Source of the DNA: Candidatus Caldarchaeum subterraneum
GTDB taxonomy: Archaea > Thermoproteota > Nitrososphaeria_A > Caldarchaeales > Caldarchaeaceae
Length of the DNA: 42,774 nucleotides
Reading direction: 5' to 3'
Assembly: GCA_937934305.1 (NCBI GenBank)
Contig: CALHAG010000004.1
Coordinates: 1-42,774 of the forward strand
Shown: piece by piece, positions 16,315-25,268 of the stretch
Layout of the letters: the number at the start of each line of letters is the position of its first letter
Position numbering within the stretch: position 1 is the first letter of the stretch
Translations under genes and position numbers: made by a program
Notes under the pieces: generated by a model
The model's database searches: none
What the model saw: only the letters and a program-made list of their open reading frames with translations
What the model was told of the DNA's origin: nothing

Positions 16315-17586
16315 GTGCCTGATATTGACGTGGTTGTGGTCGGAGGAGGTATTCTAGGACTTGCCTCAGCATACTACATCAAGAGCCTTCACAGGGAGCT
16401 TTCGGTGACGGTTATTGAGCGAGGCAGGGATGTTGGGCAGGGAAACACCGCGAAAAGCGTGGGAGGATACAGGCAGGGAATATTCACATCATACGTTAAC
16501 CGTGTCCTTGCCGAGACAACCATACAGCATCTACGAGAAGCGGAGGCAAGCGGAGAAACATCGCTAAACATGAGGGAGGTAGGATACCTAATACTCCTCG
16601 ACGAAAACAGGCTAAAAAATGTGAAAACAGTTGTGGAAACATTCCTTAAAGAGGGTAAGGCGGTTCTCCTTAGCCCCGAAACTCTCTCAAAAACATTGCA
16701 CATGCGCACAGACTTCACCGGCGACGAGGAGGCGATGTTGATGGGGCTGAGCAACATCAAGGCTGGTTTGTTTGCGCCGCGGTGTGGTTTCCTAGATGTG
16801 GAGAAAGTGGTTAACCTATACAAGAAAAGATGTATCGAGGCTGGTGTTGAGCTCATTCTTGGTAAAAGGGTTGAGAAGCTTCTACTGGAGCCTGAGAACC
16901 CTCTGGGTATTCCGCGTGAGCCGAGGGCTTGGCAGAAGGTTAGGGTTGCGGGTGTGGTGGTTGACGGTGAGGTGATAAGGGCTGGGAAAGTGGTTGTCGC
17001 GACAGGTTCTTGGACACCGCAGCTATTGGACCCGTTGGGCGTAGACTGTTTCGTAAAAGCAAAGAAGAGACAGCTCTTCGTAGTATCGGCTGAAGGAGAG
17101 CTTCACAAACTCTTAACAAATACATGGGACGGTGGAAGACCGATGCCGATGATGTTTTTCCCTAACGGACTCTACATAGTGCCAAGGATAAGTGACAAAG
17201 CCTTCTGGGTCAGCCTAACAGACGAATTCGGGAGAGGATTTGGGCTGGATGATGAGCCTGAGCCAAGCTACTACATTGATAACGTTTACCCGCCCCTCGT
17301 CAAGTATTATCCACAGTTCCTCAACGCAAGGGCTTCATCCATGTGGGCCGGCACCTACTCCATGAACTATCTCGACGGAAACCCTCTAATCTTCAGGTTC
17401 CTAAACTGCCTCGTCGTAACAGGGGCCAGCGGAAGCGGTGTAATGAAATCCGATGCAATAGGAAGAATAGCTGAGGCAGCTCTCTTCGGAAAAGAATACG
17501 CCATTCTACATGGTGGAGTAAAGTTTGAGGTCTCGAGGTTGGGCGTCGAAAACAGAAGAGTTGATAAAGAGTACTTCATCTTGTAG
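16315..17586 (+). CDS. FAD-dependent amine oxidase of the DAO/sarcosine oxidase family
   Basis: From GTG 16315 the protein has 423 residues. It begins PDIDVVVVGGGILGLASAYYI, the FAD dinucleotide-binding fold, followed by VIERG and QGNTAKSVGGYRQG, typical of sarcosine oxidase beta, glycine oxidase and DadA-like proteins. The C-terminal FAD motif is VVTGASGSGVMKSDAIGRIAEAAL. Such enzymes oxidise amines or amino acids; the substrate is unknown. A frame extending to 16108 would run over dph2 and lacks family similarity. It starts a plus-strand run whose next gene is only 8 nt away. No signal peptide is seen. Confidence 0.82.
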   Translation: MPDIDVVVVGGGILGLASAYYIKSLHRELSVTVIERGRDVGQGNTAKSVGGYRQGIFTSYVNRVLAETTIQHLREAEASGETSLNMREVGYLILLDENRLKNVKTVVETFLKEGKAVLLSPETLSKTLHMRTDFTGDEEAMLMGLSNIKAGLFAPRCGFLDVEKVVNLYKKRCIEAGVELILGKRVEKLLLEPENPLGIPREPRAWQKVRVAGVVVDGEVIRAGKVVVATGSWTPQLLDPLGVDCFVKAKKRQLFVVSAEGELHKLLTNTWDGGRPMPMMFFPNGLYIVPRISDKAFWVSLTDEFGRGFGLDDEPEPSYYIDNVYPPLVKYYPQFLNARASSMWAGTYSMNYLDGNPLIFRFLNCLVVTGASGSGVMKSDAIGRIAEAALFGKEYAILHGGVKFEVSRLGVENRRVDKEYFIL

Positions 17587-17594
17587 AGGCTGGA

Positions 17595-18038
17595 ATGGCT
17601 GTCTGGTATTTCGCATATGGCTCAAACCTTGACCAAGAAGGTATGAGAAGACGGGTGGGGGAGTGGCTTGACCTAAAACCCGCGATTCTAAGAGACCACA
17701 GACTCGTCTTCAACGTTTTCTCCAGCAGCTGGCGAGGAGGAGTAGCCAGCATTGAGGAATCACCTGGCTCGATTGTTTATGGTGCAATCTATTTGCTGGA
17801 GGAGAATCAGTTGGAGAAGCTGGACAAGTATGAGGGTGTTCCCCACCTCTACCATAGACGCAAGATAACGGTCGAGTCCGACGGTAAACCTGTGGAGGCC
17901 TATGTCTATGTTGCTACAAACCCGAGGACTCGGTTGAAGCCTTCGGCCTCCTATCTCGCTTTGGTGCTGAAGGGGTTGAAGAAGCTGGGGTATAGCGACG
18001 ATGTCATACAGAGTGTCAGAATGCAGGTTGAGAGGTGA
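17595..18038 (+). CDS. Gamma-glutamylcyclotransferase (GGCT/AIG2)-like protein
   Basis: A 147-residue single-domain protein. WYFAYGSNLD at 4-13 is the GGCT substrate loop, and Glu79 (KYEGVPHLYHR, approximate number) fits the catalytic acid. FAYVY-like strands near the end (EAYVYVATNP) complete the fold. GGCTs release 5-oxoproline from gamma-glutamyl compounds. The stop codon overlaps the GTG start of the helicase gene by 4 nt (GTGA). The neighbouring amine-oxidase-like gene may act on a related amino-acid product, but this is not shown. Confidence 0.85.
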   Translation: MAVWYFAYGSNLDQEGMRRRVGEWLDLKPAILRDHRLVFNVFSSSWRGGVASIEESPGSIVYGAIYLLEENQLEKLDKYEGVPHLYHRRKITVESDGKPVEAYVYVATNPRTRLKPSASYLALVLKGLKKLGYSDDVIQSVRMQVER

Positions 18039-21000
18039 AGACACGTAGTTTGATGGATTCTGAAAAGCTTCTCGAGAGACTTGGGTTCGATTACGTCAAA
18101 TTTGTTACGCCAGCGGTTTCTCCTCAGTTGTCTCGTGAAACTTTCTCCGACATCCTCCCAGCACTCGCTTCATCCGAAAACGTTAGAAGCAGAAAACTTG
18201 CTGAAAAACATCTATACATTCATCAGAAAGAGGCTTTCGATTCATTGGCCCGTGGGGAGAACCTTGTTCTCAAGGCTGGTACTGGAAGCGGAAAGACCGA
18301 GGCCTGGTTCCTCTACACTGCAGCCTACCGCGTCAAGACCCTGGCTGTTTATCCTACTCTCGCACTCTCCAACGACCAGATAGAGAGGCTGAGCGACTAC
18401 TGTATGTCACTGGGTTTGAAGGCTGTTGCGATTGATGCATTGCGGAAAGAGGAGCTGGTTCGGCGTAGCGGGGCCCGTGTTGTGAGGAACATGGTGAAAG
18501 AGGCTGACCTCGTCATAACAAACCCCGCCTACCTACTCAACGAACTGAAGAGAATCGGAGTCGGTAAACCTGCTTTTTTGAGAGATTTTATCGGCGAAGT
18601 AGGGCTTGTTGTTCTCGATGAGTTTGACTTCTACGGCCCACGCTCCATCGCTATCCTTCTCGGCATGGCTCAGATTCTTCACGAATACGTCAACCCTCGG
18701 TTTCAGCTTGTAATTATGACGGCCACGATAGCTGACCCCGCGGAAGCGGCTCAAATCCTCACAGAGATTAACGGTAGAAAAACAGCAATCGTGGATGGAC
18801 AGCCCTACCGCTCCGAAAACAGAACATATCTTGTTCTGGGAAAATCGCTGAAAAAAATCTGGACAACCATAGCTGCTCAACGCGACAAACTCGTAGAAGC
18901 GGGAGCTGGCCGAGACATTCTGAAAGCTCTTGACGACTTTGAAGAGTTTCGACGCAGCTTTTTCAAGGTTGTAGAGACGGCTAAAGCTGCTGGAGTAGAT
19001 TTTCCCGACTATTTCGGAGACCCCTCAGAGATTATCAAACACTATGTCGATGACGAGGCTTTGACGCTGGTTTTCACCACGGGCATAGCTTCTGCAGAGG
19101 AGTTTGCTCGGAAAATAAAAAAAGAGACAGGCGAGTCTCCCAGAGTTGCCAGCCATCATCATCTTCTTCTTAGAACTCAGCGTAGAGAGATTGAGCAAGC
19201 CGCTCGAGAGGGTGTGGTTAAACTTATCTTCACACCGAGAACACTGAGCCAAGGAATAGACATAGGCTTGATACGGCGAGTGGTCCACCTCGGGCTTCCG
19301 CAAACCGTGCGCGAGTACTGGCAGCGGGAGGGGCGTAAGGGTAGGAGACCCGACATACCTTGGACAGAGACGATAGTCATACCTTTTAGCCAGTGGGACA
19401 GAGACCTCCTAAGCCGAGGCGTAGAAGTTTTCCGCAAATGGACAGAACTACCTCTTGAGAAGACCCTCGCCCACCGTGACAATGATTACCGAAAACTATT
19501 CAAAACACTTTTCGACTATCAATCACCACACAAAAGGAAAATGCTTTCAAGAGAGGATGTGCTTTTTCTCCGAGGTCTCGGCCTCGAGAAAGACGGTGAA
19601 CTAACCTACACGGGAAAGATGGCGTGGGTTAAGATGAATTTTTACGAGTTTGCGCCCCCTTATGGTGTGAAGAGATGGAGAACATCGGAGGACGGCGGCC
19701 TCCGTAACCTCGAGGACATCTCGCATGTTGACTTGGTGGAGAAGTTTCAGCCCGGGGCCTTTGACCCCAGCAGTGACGGAGTTGTGGCCGAGATGAGGAC
19801 AGGCGGAAGAATGGGGCGGATTGTTACAGCGGTAGTTGTTGACTCTCTTAACGAAAGCAGACTGCGGCGACATGATGCGTTGGCACCGGTTCTGGAGGAA
19901 TATCAGCGTATAAAGCAGAGATGGGGGGAGGAGCCGAATGTTGTGCGGGACTTTCACAGAGGAAACATAAAATCCGTTATACATCTTGTCGCTCAACTAC
20001 CTTCAAACGGCTTCGGCCAGTTCACGGAGTTTCCACAGAGAGTGGAGTGGAGGATTTACTCGGGGCGCAGAAGACTGATGACGATTGGCGACCGCACCTA
20101 CGTGACAAGAGATGCGAAAGTTGTCGAGGTCCCCACACCAACATATGGAATCTACGGGGACTACACCTACGGCTACGCTGTCGAAGCCTCACCCCTAGAC
20201 GACACAGCTCTTCTCCGCCTAGGCGCATCATTCATCCTCATAGTATTGAGAAGAATACATCACCTCTCACTCATGATTATGAAGTTTGACATGATTGTGT
20301 TGGCGGAAAGAAAGTTTGTCAGATTCTATGAAGGCGAATGCGCGGGCCATCTTCCAACAATAGACTGGAGAGCTCTCCGTAGAGATGTTGAGCAATACAC
20401 GCCGGATGAGCTTGACGAGATAATTCTTCAGCAAATCGATGAAGAGGTTTACGCCGATTTTCTTGCTCGGAAACTTGACTGGGAGACGGCGAGAAGTTAT
20501 GCGCTTAAGATTATTGACTATGTGCTTGCTCGGGAGAGGATAGCGTTGCAGCTGGGCCCGACTGTTGTCAGCCTGCCCAGGCCCTCGAGGGCCCTTAAAC
20601 TAGCCTCGGTCGCCGCTGTTCCTCTCCTTCTCAGAGAGGACCTTCGCGCAGGCCTCTTCTGTATCGGTATTTTCGACGGCGAGGAGAATAAAGTCTACAC
20701 AGGCGTTTTTGAGATGGGTTCCCCAACCGAGTCGACTTCACCCATCCTCTCGGAGCTCAGCAGCCTGGTTGACAAAGGATTTGCCTTGGCGGTCTACAGC
20801 CTTGAAACCCTCCAATCAGTTCTTGAAGAGACGGGTCTCTCCAGCCTACGTGCCTTGTTAACCGGGCTAAAGCATAGTGGACAGCTGCTGGATGTGCGGC
20901 CTCTTCTCGAGAAAAAGCTTTCAAGCGACCTGTCTCTCGACTCGGTGGAGAAATCTCTCAGCCTCAGGAGAAGCATCGAACCAGGCGACTTGCTGGCTAG

Positions 21001-21175
21001 AACCATGCTCGAGAAACGTAGGAGACCCAGCATGCGTCTGATAAGGTCCAAGCCATCGAAACTCGCAGAAATCCTGGAGTTATATCTAAAAGAGGAGCTG
21101 AGAAGTGTTTACATCGCAGCCCTTCTCGCCAAGCATTACGGGGCAGACGGCGATGAAAATAGCGCTCGACGTTGA
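18035..21175 (+). CDS. Large superfamily 2 helicase with uncharacterised C-terminal region
   Basis: A 1,046-residue protein. The N-terminal half is a two-domain SF2 motor: Walker A AGTGSGKTEA near 80-89, motif II VVLDEFDFYG (DEFD instead of DEAD/DEAH) near 190-199, motif III MTATI, motif V TPRTLSQGIDIG near 396-407, and motif VI YWQREGRKGR near 427-436. This resembles the MrfA/Hrq1/Lhr-like group more than Cas3; there is no HD nuclease domain. The last 450 residues match nothing I can name, and no zinc-binding Cys cluster of the DUF1998 kind is visible. The start is GTG 18035 (GTGA overlap); ATG 18053 is possible. It overlaps the HAD gene by 23 nt. Confidence 0.8.
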   Translation: MKTRSLMDSEKLLERLGFDYVKFVTPAVSPQLSRETFSDILPALASSENVRSRKLAEKHLYIHQKEAFDSLARGENLVLKAGTGSGKTEAWFLYTAAYRVKTLAVYPTLALSNDQIERLSDYCMSLGLKAVAIDALRKEELVRRSGARVVRNMVKEADLVITNPAYLLNELKRIGVGKPAFLRDFIGEVGLVVLDEFDFYGPRSIAILLGMAQILHEYVNPRFQLVIMTATIADPAEAAQILTEINGRKTAIVDGQPYRSENRTYLVLGKSLKKIWTTIAAQRDKLVEAGAGRDILKALDDFEEFRRSFFKVVETAKAAGVDFPDYFGDPSEIIKHYVDDEALTLVFTTGIASAEEFARKIKKETGESPRVASHHHLLLRTQRREIEQAAREGVVKLIFTPRTLSQGIDIGLIRRVVHLGLPQTVREYWQREGRKGRRPDIPWTETIVIPFSQWDRDLLSRGVEVFRKWTELPLEKTLAHRDNDYRKLFKTLFDYQSPHKRKMLSREDVLFLRGLGLEKDGELTYTGKMAWVKMNFYEFAPPYGVKRWRTSEDGGLRNLEDISHVDLVEKFQPGAFDPSSDGVVAEMRTGGRMGRIVTAVVVDSLNESRLRRHDALAPVLEEYQRIKQRWGEEPNVVRDFHRGNIKSVIHLVAQLPSNGFGQFTEFPQRVEWRIYSGRRRLMTIGDRTYVTRDAKVVEVPTPTYGIYGDYTYGYAVEASPLDDTALLRLGASFILIVLRRIHHLSLMIMKFDMIVLAERKFVRFYEGECAGHLPTIDWRALRRDVEQYTPDELDEIILQQIDEEVYADFLARKLDWETARSYALKIIDYVLARERIALQLGPTVVSLPRPSRALKLASVAAVPLLLREDLRAGLFCIGIFDGEENKVYTGVFEMGSPTESTSPILSELSSLVDKGFALAVYSLETLQSVLEETGLSSLRALLTGLKHSGQLLDVRPLLEKKLSSDLSLDSVEKSLSLRRSIEPGDLLARTMLEKRRRPSMRLIRSKPSKLAEILELYLKEELRSVYIAALLAKHYGADGDENSARR

Positions 21176-21722
21176 CGGTGTCCTCGCCGACCTCGCGGGG
21201 ATGATTATCAGGCTTTATGAGGAGGATACGGGACACCGTATATCTCGTGACATGATAACTGAGTGGGAGTTCTGGGTCAAGCTCTCTATGACGCGTCAAG
21301 AGTTTATAGACCTGATTACCCGGAGCTGGAGAAGATGGACCGAGCTCCAGCCCATCGAAGATGATGTCGCCGAAGATGTTGAGCAACTGAATAAGGTGGG
21401 GGATGTGGATATTTTGACTCAGAGACCCGCCGAGACAGTTGAGTATGTCAAGCAGTGGCTTAAACAGCATGGCATAAAGTATAGACGGTTCATGTGGGTG
21501 CCCCTCAAAGCAAGCAAGACCAGCTTCATCTACGACGTCTACATCGACGACTCCCCCCATCTCGCCGAGAAACTTGCAAACACACGGCGCACGGTTTTCC
21601 TCTACGACCAGAACTGGAACAGGAGAGTCAAGCCCGCTCCAAACATCAGGAGAATTTCATCCCTTGACGAAGCATATCAACTTCTCACATGCGGGGATGG
21701 ATTTGAACAAGGTTCCGTTTGA
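21153..21722 (+). CDS. HAD-family 5'(3')-deoxyribonucleotidase-like phosphatase
   Basis: From ATG 21153 the protein has 189 residues and begins MKIALDVDGVLADLAG, the HAD nucleophile motif (Asp6 and Asp8). WEFW and DILTQRPAETVEYVKQWL follow, and KASKTSFIYDVYIDDSPHLAEKL near 118-140 carries the third and fourth HAD motifs. The arrangement matches the NT5C deoxyribonucleotidase group, which removes phosphate from nucleoside monophosphates. The exact substrate is inferred from family. It overlaps the helicase gene by 23 nt and the following flavoprotein gene by 26 nt, so the three are likely one transcript. Confidence 0.8.
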   Translation: MKIALDVDGVLADLAGMIIRLYEEDTGHRISRDMITEWEFWVKLSMTRQEFIDLITRSWRRWTELQPIEDDVAEDVEQLNKVGDVDILTQRPAETVEYVKQWLKQHGIKYRRFMWVPLKASKTSFIYDVYIDDSPHLAEKLANTRRTVFLYDQNWNRRVKPAPNIRRISSLDEAYQLLTCGDGFEQGSV

Positions 21723-22245
21723 GAGGTTTCACAGGCTTTTTTACCCACAGGTAGCCGCAGTCATCGCCGCAACAGATGGAGAAAGAGTCGGAGGACTTCT
21801 CGCCTCAAGCATCATGCCCGTCTCATTCAACCCACCCAGAGTCGCCACCGCCCTCGGAAAAAACCACACAACAACCCAGCTCGTGGAGAAGTCGCAGCAC
21901 TTCTCAGTCAACTGGCTCTCCCATGAACACGTGGAAAAAATGGAGCTACTATCAAAACCCGCCGCAGCCTCAACAGTCGACAAACTAAAGGAATGCGGCT
22001 TAATGCATAGGCCTGGCGAAAACACAGGAGCTCCCATCCTCCGCGACGCAAGCGCATACCTCGAATGCCGAGTCGCAACACGTCTTGACACAGGCGACCA
22101 CATACTTTATGTCGCAGAGGTCGTTGATGCAAGGGCTTTGGATGACTTCGGCGAATACTGGGCTTTCAGAGTGTATAAGCCCGTGCTTTACGTCGGGTCG
22201 GCTAGGACTAATTGGCCAAAGTTTCTCAAATTCCCCTCTGAATGA
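21697..22245 (+). CDS. Flavin reductase-like FMN-binding protein
   Basis: From ATG 21697 the protein has 182 residues. It has the flavin reductase/DIM6-NTAB split-barrel pattern: YPQVAAVIAATDGERVGGLLASSIMPVSFNPPRVATALGK in pieces, then HFSVNWLSHEH, and the ILYVAEVVDAR strand near the end. Such proteins bind FMN and either reduce flavin with NAD(P)H or act with a partner oxygenase. The start sits 26 nt inside the HAD gene. Its 3' end overlaps the convergent sulfite-oxidase-like gene by 20 nt. The partner protein is not identified. Confidence 0.85.
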   Translation: MDLNKVPFERFHRLFYPQVAAVIAATDGERVGGLLASSIMPVSFNPPRVATALGKNHTTTQLVEKSQHFSVNWLSHEHVEKMELLSKPAAASTVDKLKECGLMHRPGENTGAPILRDASAYLECRVATRLDTGDHILYVAEVVDARALDDFGEYWAFRVYKPVLYVGSARTNWPKFLKFPSE

Positions 22246-22840
22246 TCCCCGCGGCCTTTCTTAGTGCGTGTCTGAACCCCATGCCCTTAAACCTCTCCTC
22301 CCCCCAAACATTGCCTCTCTCGTGATATCCATACATCTCCCAGTATCCATCCACATAGGTCGGCAGCACCTCCATCTTGACAAGCCATTTGGCGCTCTTC
22401 CATCCATAGAGATGCGGAATAAACGGCCTCGCTGGGAAACCCTGGTCAACCTCGAGCGGGCGCCCATCCATCTTAAGCGCGACAATCGCGTCATCGGATA
22501 AAGCATCCTCCAACGGCACTGGAGCGGTGTATCCATCCGCACAAACAAACATCAGCCACTTCCCCTCCCTCTTGACCCGCGAATTCTCCAGCAACCTCTT
22601 CAGGCTGACACCCGTCCAACGCACATCCCTTATGCTCCACTTGGTCACACAGTGGAAAGGCTTAACATACTCGACATCAGCCATCTCGAGAAGCTCCTGA
22701 TAGCTGTATTCACGAGGCTCCTCAACAAGGCCTGTAACACGAAGCCTGTAACTCTCCACATCTATTCTCGGAGTCCCCAATGCAGAGTAGATAACCCAGT
22801 TCCTCGCCCACACCTGTCCCGGCGGAAGAATCTCATCCAC
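22226..22840 (-). CDS. Sulfite oxidase-fold molybdopterin protein (cytoplasmic)
   Basis: A 204-residue protein of the sulfite oxidase/MsrP (YedY) Mo-cofactor domain. The motif KPFHCVTKWS near 60-69 holds the Cys that binds molybdenum. WTGVSLKRLLE, SADGYTAP-like (CADGYTAPVPLEDAL) and GFPARPFIPHLYGWKSAKWL are the other family stretches. It lacks a Tat signal, a heme domain and the dimerisation domain of sulfite oxidase. The start is GTG 22840, set by a TATA box centred 27 nt upstream, so it is probably leaderless. The substrate is unknown; methionine-sulfoxide-type or sulfite chemistry are family options. Confidence 0.86.
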   Translation of the reverse strand: MDEILPPGQVWARNWVIYSALGTPRIDVESYRLRVTGLVEEPREYSYQELLEMADVEYVKPFHCVTKWSIRDVRWTGVSLKRLLENSRVKREGKWLMFVCADGYTAPVPLEDALSDDAIVALKMDGRPLEVDQGFPARPFIPHLYGWKSAKWLVKMEVLPTYVDGYWEMYGYHERGNVWGEERFKGMGFRHALRKAAGIIQRGI

Positions 22841-22863
22841 AAAAAGTAAGAGCCTTTTAGCCC

Positions 22864-22870
22864 AATATAT
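22864..22870 (-). promoter_or_regulatory. TATA box of the sulfite oxidase-fold gene
   Basis: The minus strand reads ATATATT within GATATATTGGG, centred 27 nt before the GTG at 22840, which fits a leaderless transcript. It is paired with the plus-strand box of the pyrophosphatase gene in a 93-bp divergent gap. Confidence 0.5.
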
Positions 22871-22900
22871 CGCTTACCCTACAACAAGCTCTCATTAAAC

Positions 22901-22910
22901 TCTTATAGAA
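22901..22910 (+). promoter_or_regulatory. TATA box of hppA
   Basis: TCTTATAGAA is centred about 28-29 nt before ATG 22934, so the transcript should start within a few bases of the ATG. Confidence 0.45.
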
Positions 22911-22933
22911 GAGGGAAAACTTCATCCGCCGAG

Positions 22934-25096
22934 ATGATGGTAGATTTTCTAACAATCGCCCTACTTCTCGGCGCACTAGGCGCTCTCTCTGCTGTCGGCT
23001 TCGTCGCACTCGTTAACCGCTATCCGAAAGGTGGGCCCGAGTTTGTCTCTGTTTGGGCAGCTATCAGAGAAGGTTCCATCGCCTACCTGAAACGCCAGTA
23101 CAGAACCATCTTCACCATAAGCATCTTCATCTTCATACTCATCATCGTCAGCTTCGCGGCTTTTCCGCAGATGGGAGGGCTTGTCTACGGCCTCCAGATA
23201 GGCGGCAGCTTCCTCCTCGGCGTGGCCTTTTCTCTCATCGCGGCCACAATAGCCATGGACTCCGCCACAAGGGCAAACGTCCGCACAACCTACGCCGCAT
23301 CCAAAGACTCTGTGAGCGCCCTCAGAGTCGCAACCATGGGCGGAGCAGCCCTCGGCCTAGCGGTAATAGCCATGAGCCTGCTCGGGCTAACTATTCTCTA
23401 CATCGTTTTCCGCGACCCCGGCGTGCTGGCCGGTTTCGGCTTCGGCGCGAGCCTAGCAGCGCTTTTCGCGCAGCTGGGAGGCGGTATTTACACGAAGAGC
23501 GCCGATATCGGTGCCGACTTGGTGGGCAAAGTTGAAGCAGGGATACCTGAAGACGACCCGCGTAACCCCGCTGTGATAGCTGACCAAGTGGGCGACAACG
23601 TTGGCGACGAGGCTGGAAGAGGAGCAGACCTCTTCGAATCCGTGACCGCTGAAAACCTTGGGGGAATGATTGTCGCACTCATCATATCTATCATACTTTT
23701 TGAGAAAATCAACGAGACATACGTGGTTCTCCCCCTCGTTGTGAGAGCGGTAGGCGTCATCGCCACACTCGCGGGCGTTGGATGGGCCCTTTATCAGAAA
23801 AGCTTCAAAGAATCCATAGAGCCTCTACGCAACGGCTTAATCATCACATCCATCGTAGCGGCTGTACTGATGTATCTCGTAACAAGCACGGTCTTCGGAG
23901 GCGGGTTCCTTCCACTCTTCGTCACAATGTTAGTGGGGCTGGTGGCGGGAATTCTCATCATGTTCTACAGCGAAATATACACCAGCCTCAAATCACGGCA
24001 TGTCAGCCTAATCGCAACAAACAGCGAATCAGGCCCCGCTCTCACAGTTGTCTCAGGCCTCTCAGTCGGAATGATTTCGACAGCCCTGCCTGTGATAACC
24101 GTCGTCATAGCGATAGCCATCTCATTCCTTCTCGGAATCGAGTGGGCAAGAACTGTCGGCTTACCCGACCTCTTCCTCGGCGGGGTGTTCGGCACAACCA
24201 TGGCAACGATGGGAATGCTCTCAACAGCTGGTTTTGTTCTGACGATGGATGGCCTGGGCCCGATTGTGGACAACGCCGGAGGAATAGCTGAGATGGCTAA
24301 CGCACCCAAAACAATACGAGATAGGCTCGAACCCCTTGACGCACTCGGCAACACCACAAAGGCTCTGACAAAGTCCTACGCCATGGGCTCAGCCGCCCTC
24401 GCAGCTCTTCTGCTTTTCCAAGCCTTCCTCCTCGAAGTCGGAAGATACATGGCAGGCATAATCGAGCTAAGCCACCTCACCCCCGAGCTCTCAACGAAGC
24501 TACTCACCAACATCGAGCAGCTCTCAACCCAGCTCCAGCTCAACACTCCAGCCATCCTCATAGGCCTCTTCATAGGAGCCATGCTACCATTCCTCTTCTC
24601 AGGATACGCCGTCAAAGCGGTCGGCATAGGAGCTTTCCAAATGGTTGAAGAAGTGAGAAGACAGTTTAGGGAGATAAAGGGCATCCTCGAAGGCAAAGCA
24701 AGACCAGAGTATGGAAGATGCGTAGACATCTCAACTCGGACAGCGCTTAAGCTGATGGTCGCGCCAACACTAATCGTCACACTCTCACCCATTCTGCTTG
24801 GAATATTCCTGGGCTGGAGGGCTGTGGGCGCACTCGTCATCGGAGCAACAGTTTCAGCCATTCCTCTGGCCATACTCGGCTTCTACGGAGGAGCGGCGAT
24901 GGACAACGCCAAAAAATACCTCGAGATAGCGGGTCGGAAAGGCTCAGACGCCCACAAGGCAGCCGTGGTAGGCGACACAGTCGGCGACCCCATGAAAGAC
25001 ACCTACGCACCAAGCCTCCACATACTCATCAAACTCCTCAACACACTAAGCCTCGTCTTCATACCACTGTTCATCCACGGACTCCTGACACTATGA
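22934..25096 (+). CDS. hppA: Membrane-bound proton-pumping pyrophosphatase, K+-independent type
   Basis: Integral membrane ion pump of 720 residues with about 16 predicted hydrophobic helices. It couples pyrophosphate hydrolysis to ion transport. The substrate site motif is present as GGGIYTKSADIGADLVGKVEAGIPEDDPRNP near 178-208, followed by DNVGDEAGRGADLFES. The segment GNTTKALTKSYAMGSAAL near 474-491 has Lys where K+-dependent enzymes have Ala, which points to the K+-independent, H+-pumping class. C-terminal GDTVGDPMKDTYAPSLHIL completes the active site. Start is ATG 22934, with ATG 22937 next to it. Pyrophosphate from biosynthesis would power membrane energisation. Confidence 0.95.
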   Translation: MMVDFLTIALLLGALGALSAVGFVALVNRYPKGGPEFVSVWAAIREGSIAYLKRQYRTIFTISIFIFILIIVSFAAFPQMGGLVYGLQIGGSFLLGVAFSLIAATIAMDSATRANVRTTYAASKDSVSALRVATMGGAALGLAVIAMSLLGLTILYIVFRDPGVLAGFGFGASLAALFAQLGGGIYTKSADIGADLVGKVEAGIPEDDPRNPAVIADQVGDNVGDEAGRGADLFESVTAENLGGMIVALIISIILFEKINETYVVLPLVVRAVGVIATLAGVGWALYQKSFKESIEPLRNGLIITSIVAAVLMYLVTSTVFGGGFLPLFVTMLVGLVAGILIMFYSEIYTSLKSRHVSLIATNSESGPALTVVSGLSVGMISTALPVITVVIAIAISFLLGIEWARTVGLPDLFLGGVFGTTMATMGMLSTAGFVLTMDGLGPIVDNAGGIAEMANAPKTIRDRLEPLDALGNTTKALTKSYAMGSAALAALLLFQAFLLEVGRYMAGIIELSHLTPELSTKLLTNIEQLSTQLQLNTPAILIGLFIGAMLPFLFSGYAVKAVGIGAFQMVEEVRRQFREIKGILEGKARPEYGRCVDISTRTALKLMVAPTLIVTLSPILLGIFLGWRAVGALVIGATVSAIPLAILGFYGGAAMDNAKKYLEIAGRKGSDAHKAAVVGDTVGDPMKDTYAPSLHILIKLLNTLSLVFIPLFIHGLLTL

Positions 25097-25109
25097 CCCC
25101 GGGCCACCA

Positions 25110-25119
25110 CATTTTATAA
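25110..25119 (+). promoter_or_regulatory. TATA box of tRNA-Arg
   Basis: CATTTTATAA, located 14 nt after the hppA stop codon, is centred about 28 nt before the tRNA 5' end at 25144. Confidence 0.5.
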
Positions 25120-25143
25120 CCATCGGCAACATAATAAACAGCA

Positions 25144-25218
25144 GGGCCCGTGGCGCAGAATGGATAGCGCGGCGGCCTTCGGAGCCGGAGGTCGTGGGTT
25201 CAAGTCCCACCGGGCCCG
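25144..25218 (+). tRNA. tRNA-Arg (anticodon TCG)
   Basis: A 75-nt cloverleaf. The acceptor stem GGGCCCG pairs with CGGGCCC. The D stem is GCGC/GCGC, the anticodon loop CTTCGGA gives anticodon TCG (Arg, CGA codons), and the T arm is GTGGG-TTCAAGT-CCCAC. The discriminator base is G and CCA is not encoded. One anticodon-stem position (27-43) is a G-G mismatch; the other four pairs are good. No intron is present. Confidence 0.95.
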
Positions 25219-25268
25219 GCAAAGGACACACCATTGAAACACCCTAACATTTTTTAGTTTATTAAAGC

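Noticed and set aside
18035-21175. CRISPR-associated Cas3 helicase
   Set aside because: No HD nuclease domain, no other cas genes and no repeat array occur in the window.
19177-21560. Antisense ORFs of 85-190 codons within the helicase gene
   Set aside because: They lie on the opposite strand of a clear coding gene and show no recognisable protein features.
23053-24873. Arg/His-rich and other long alternate-frame ORFs within the pyrophosphatase gene
   Set aside because: They are shadows of the membrane protein's codon pattern, with no start context and biased composition.
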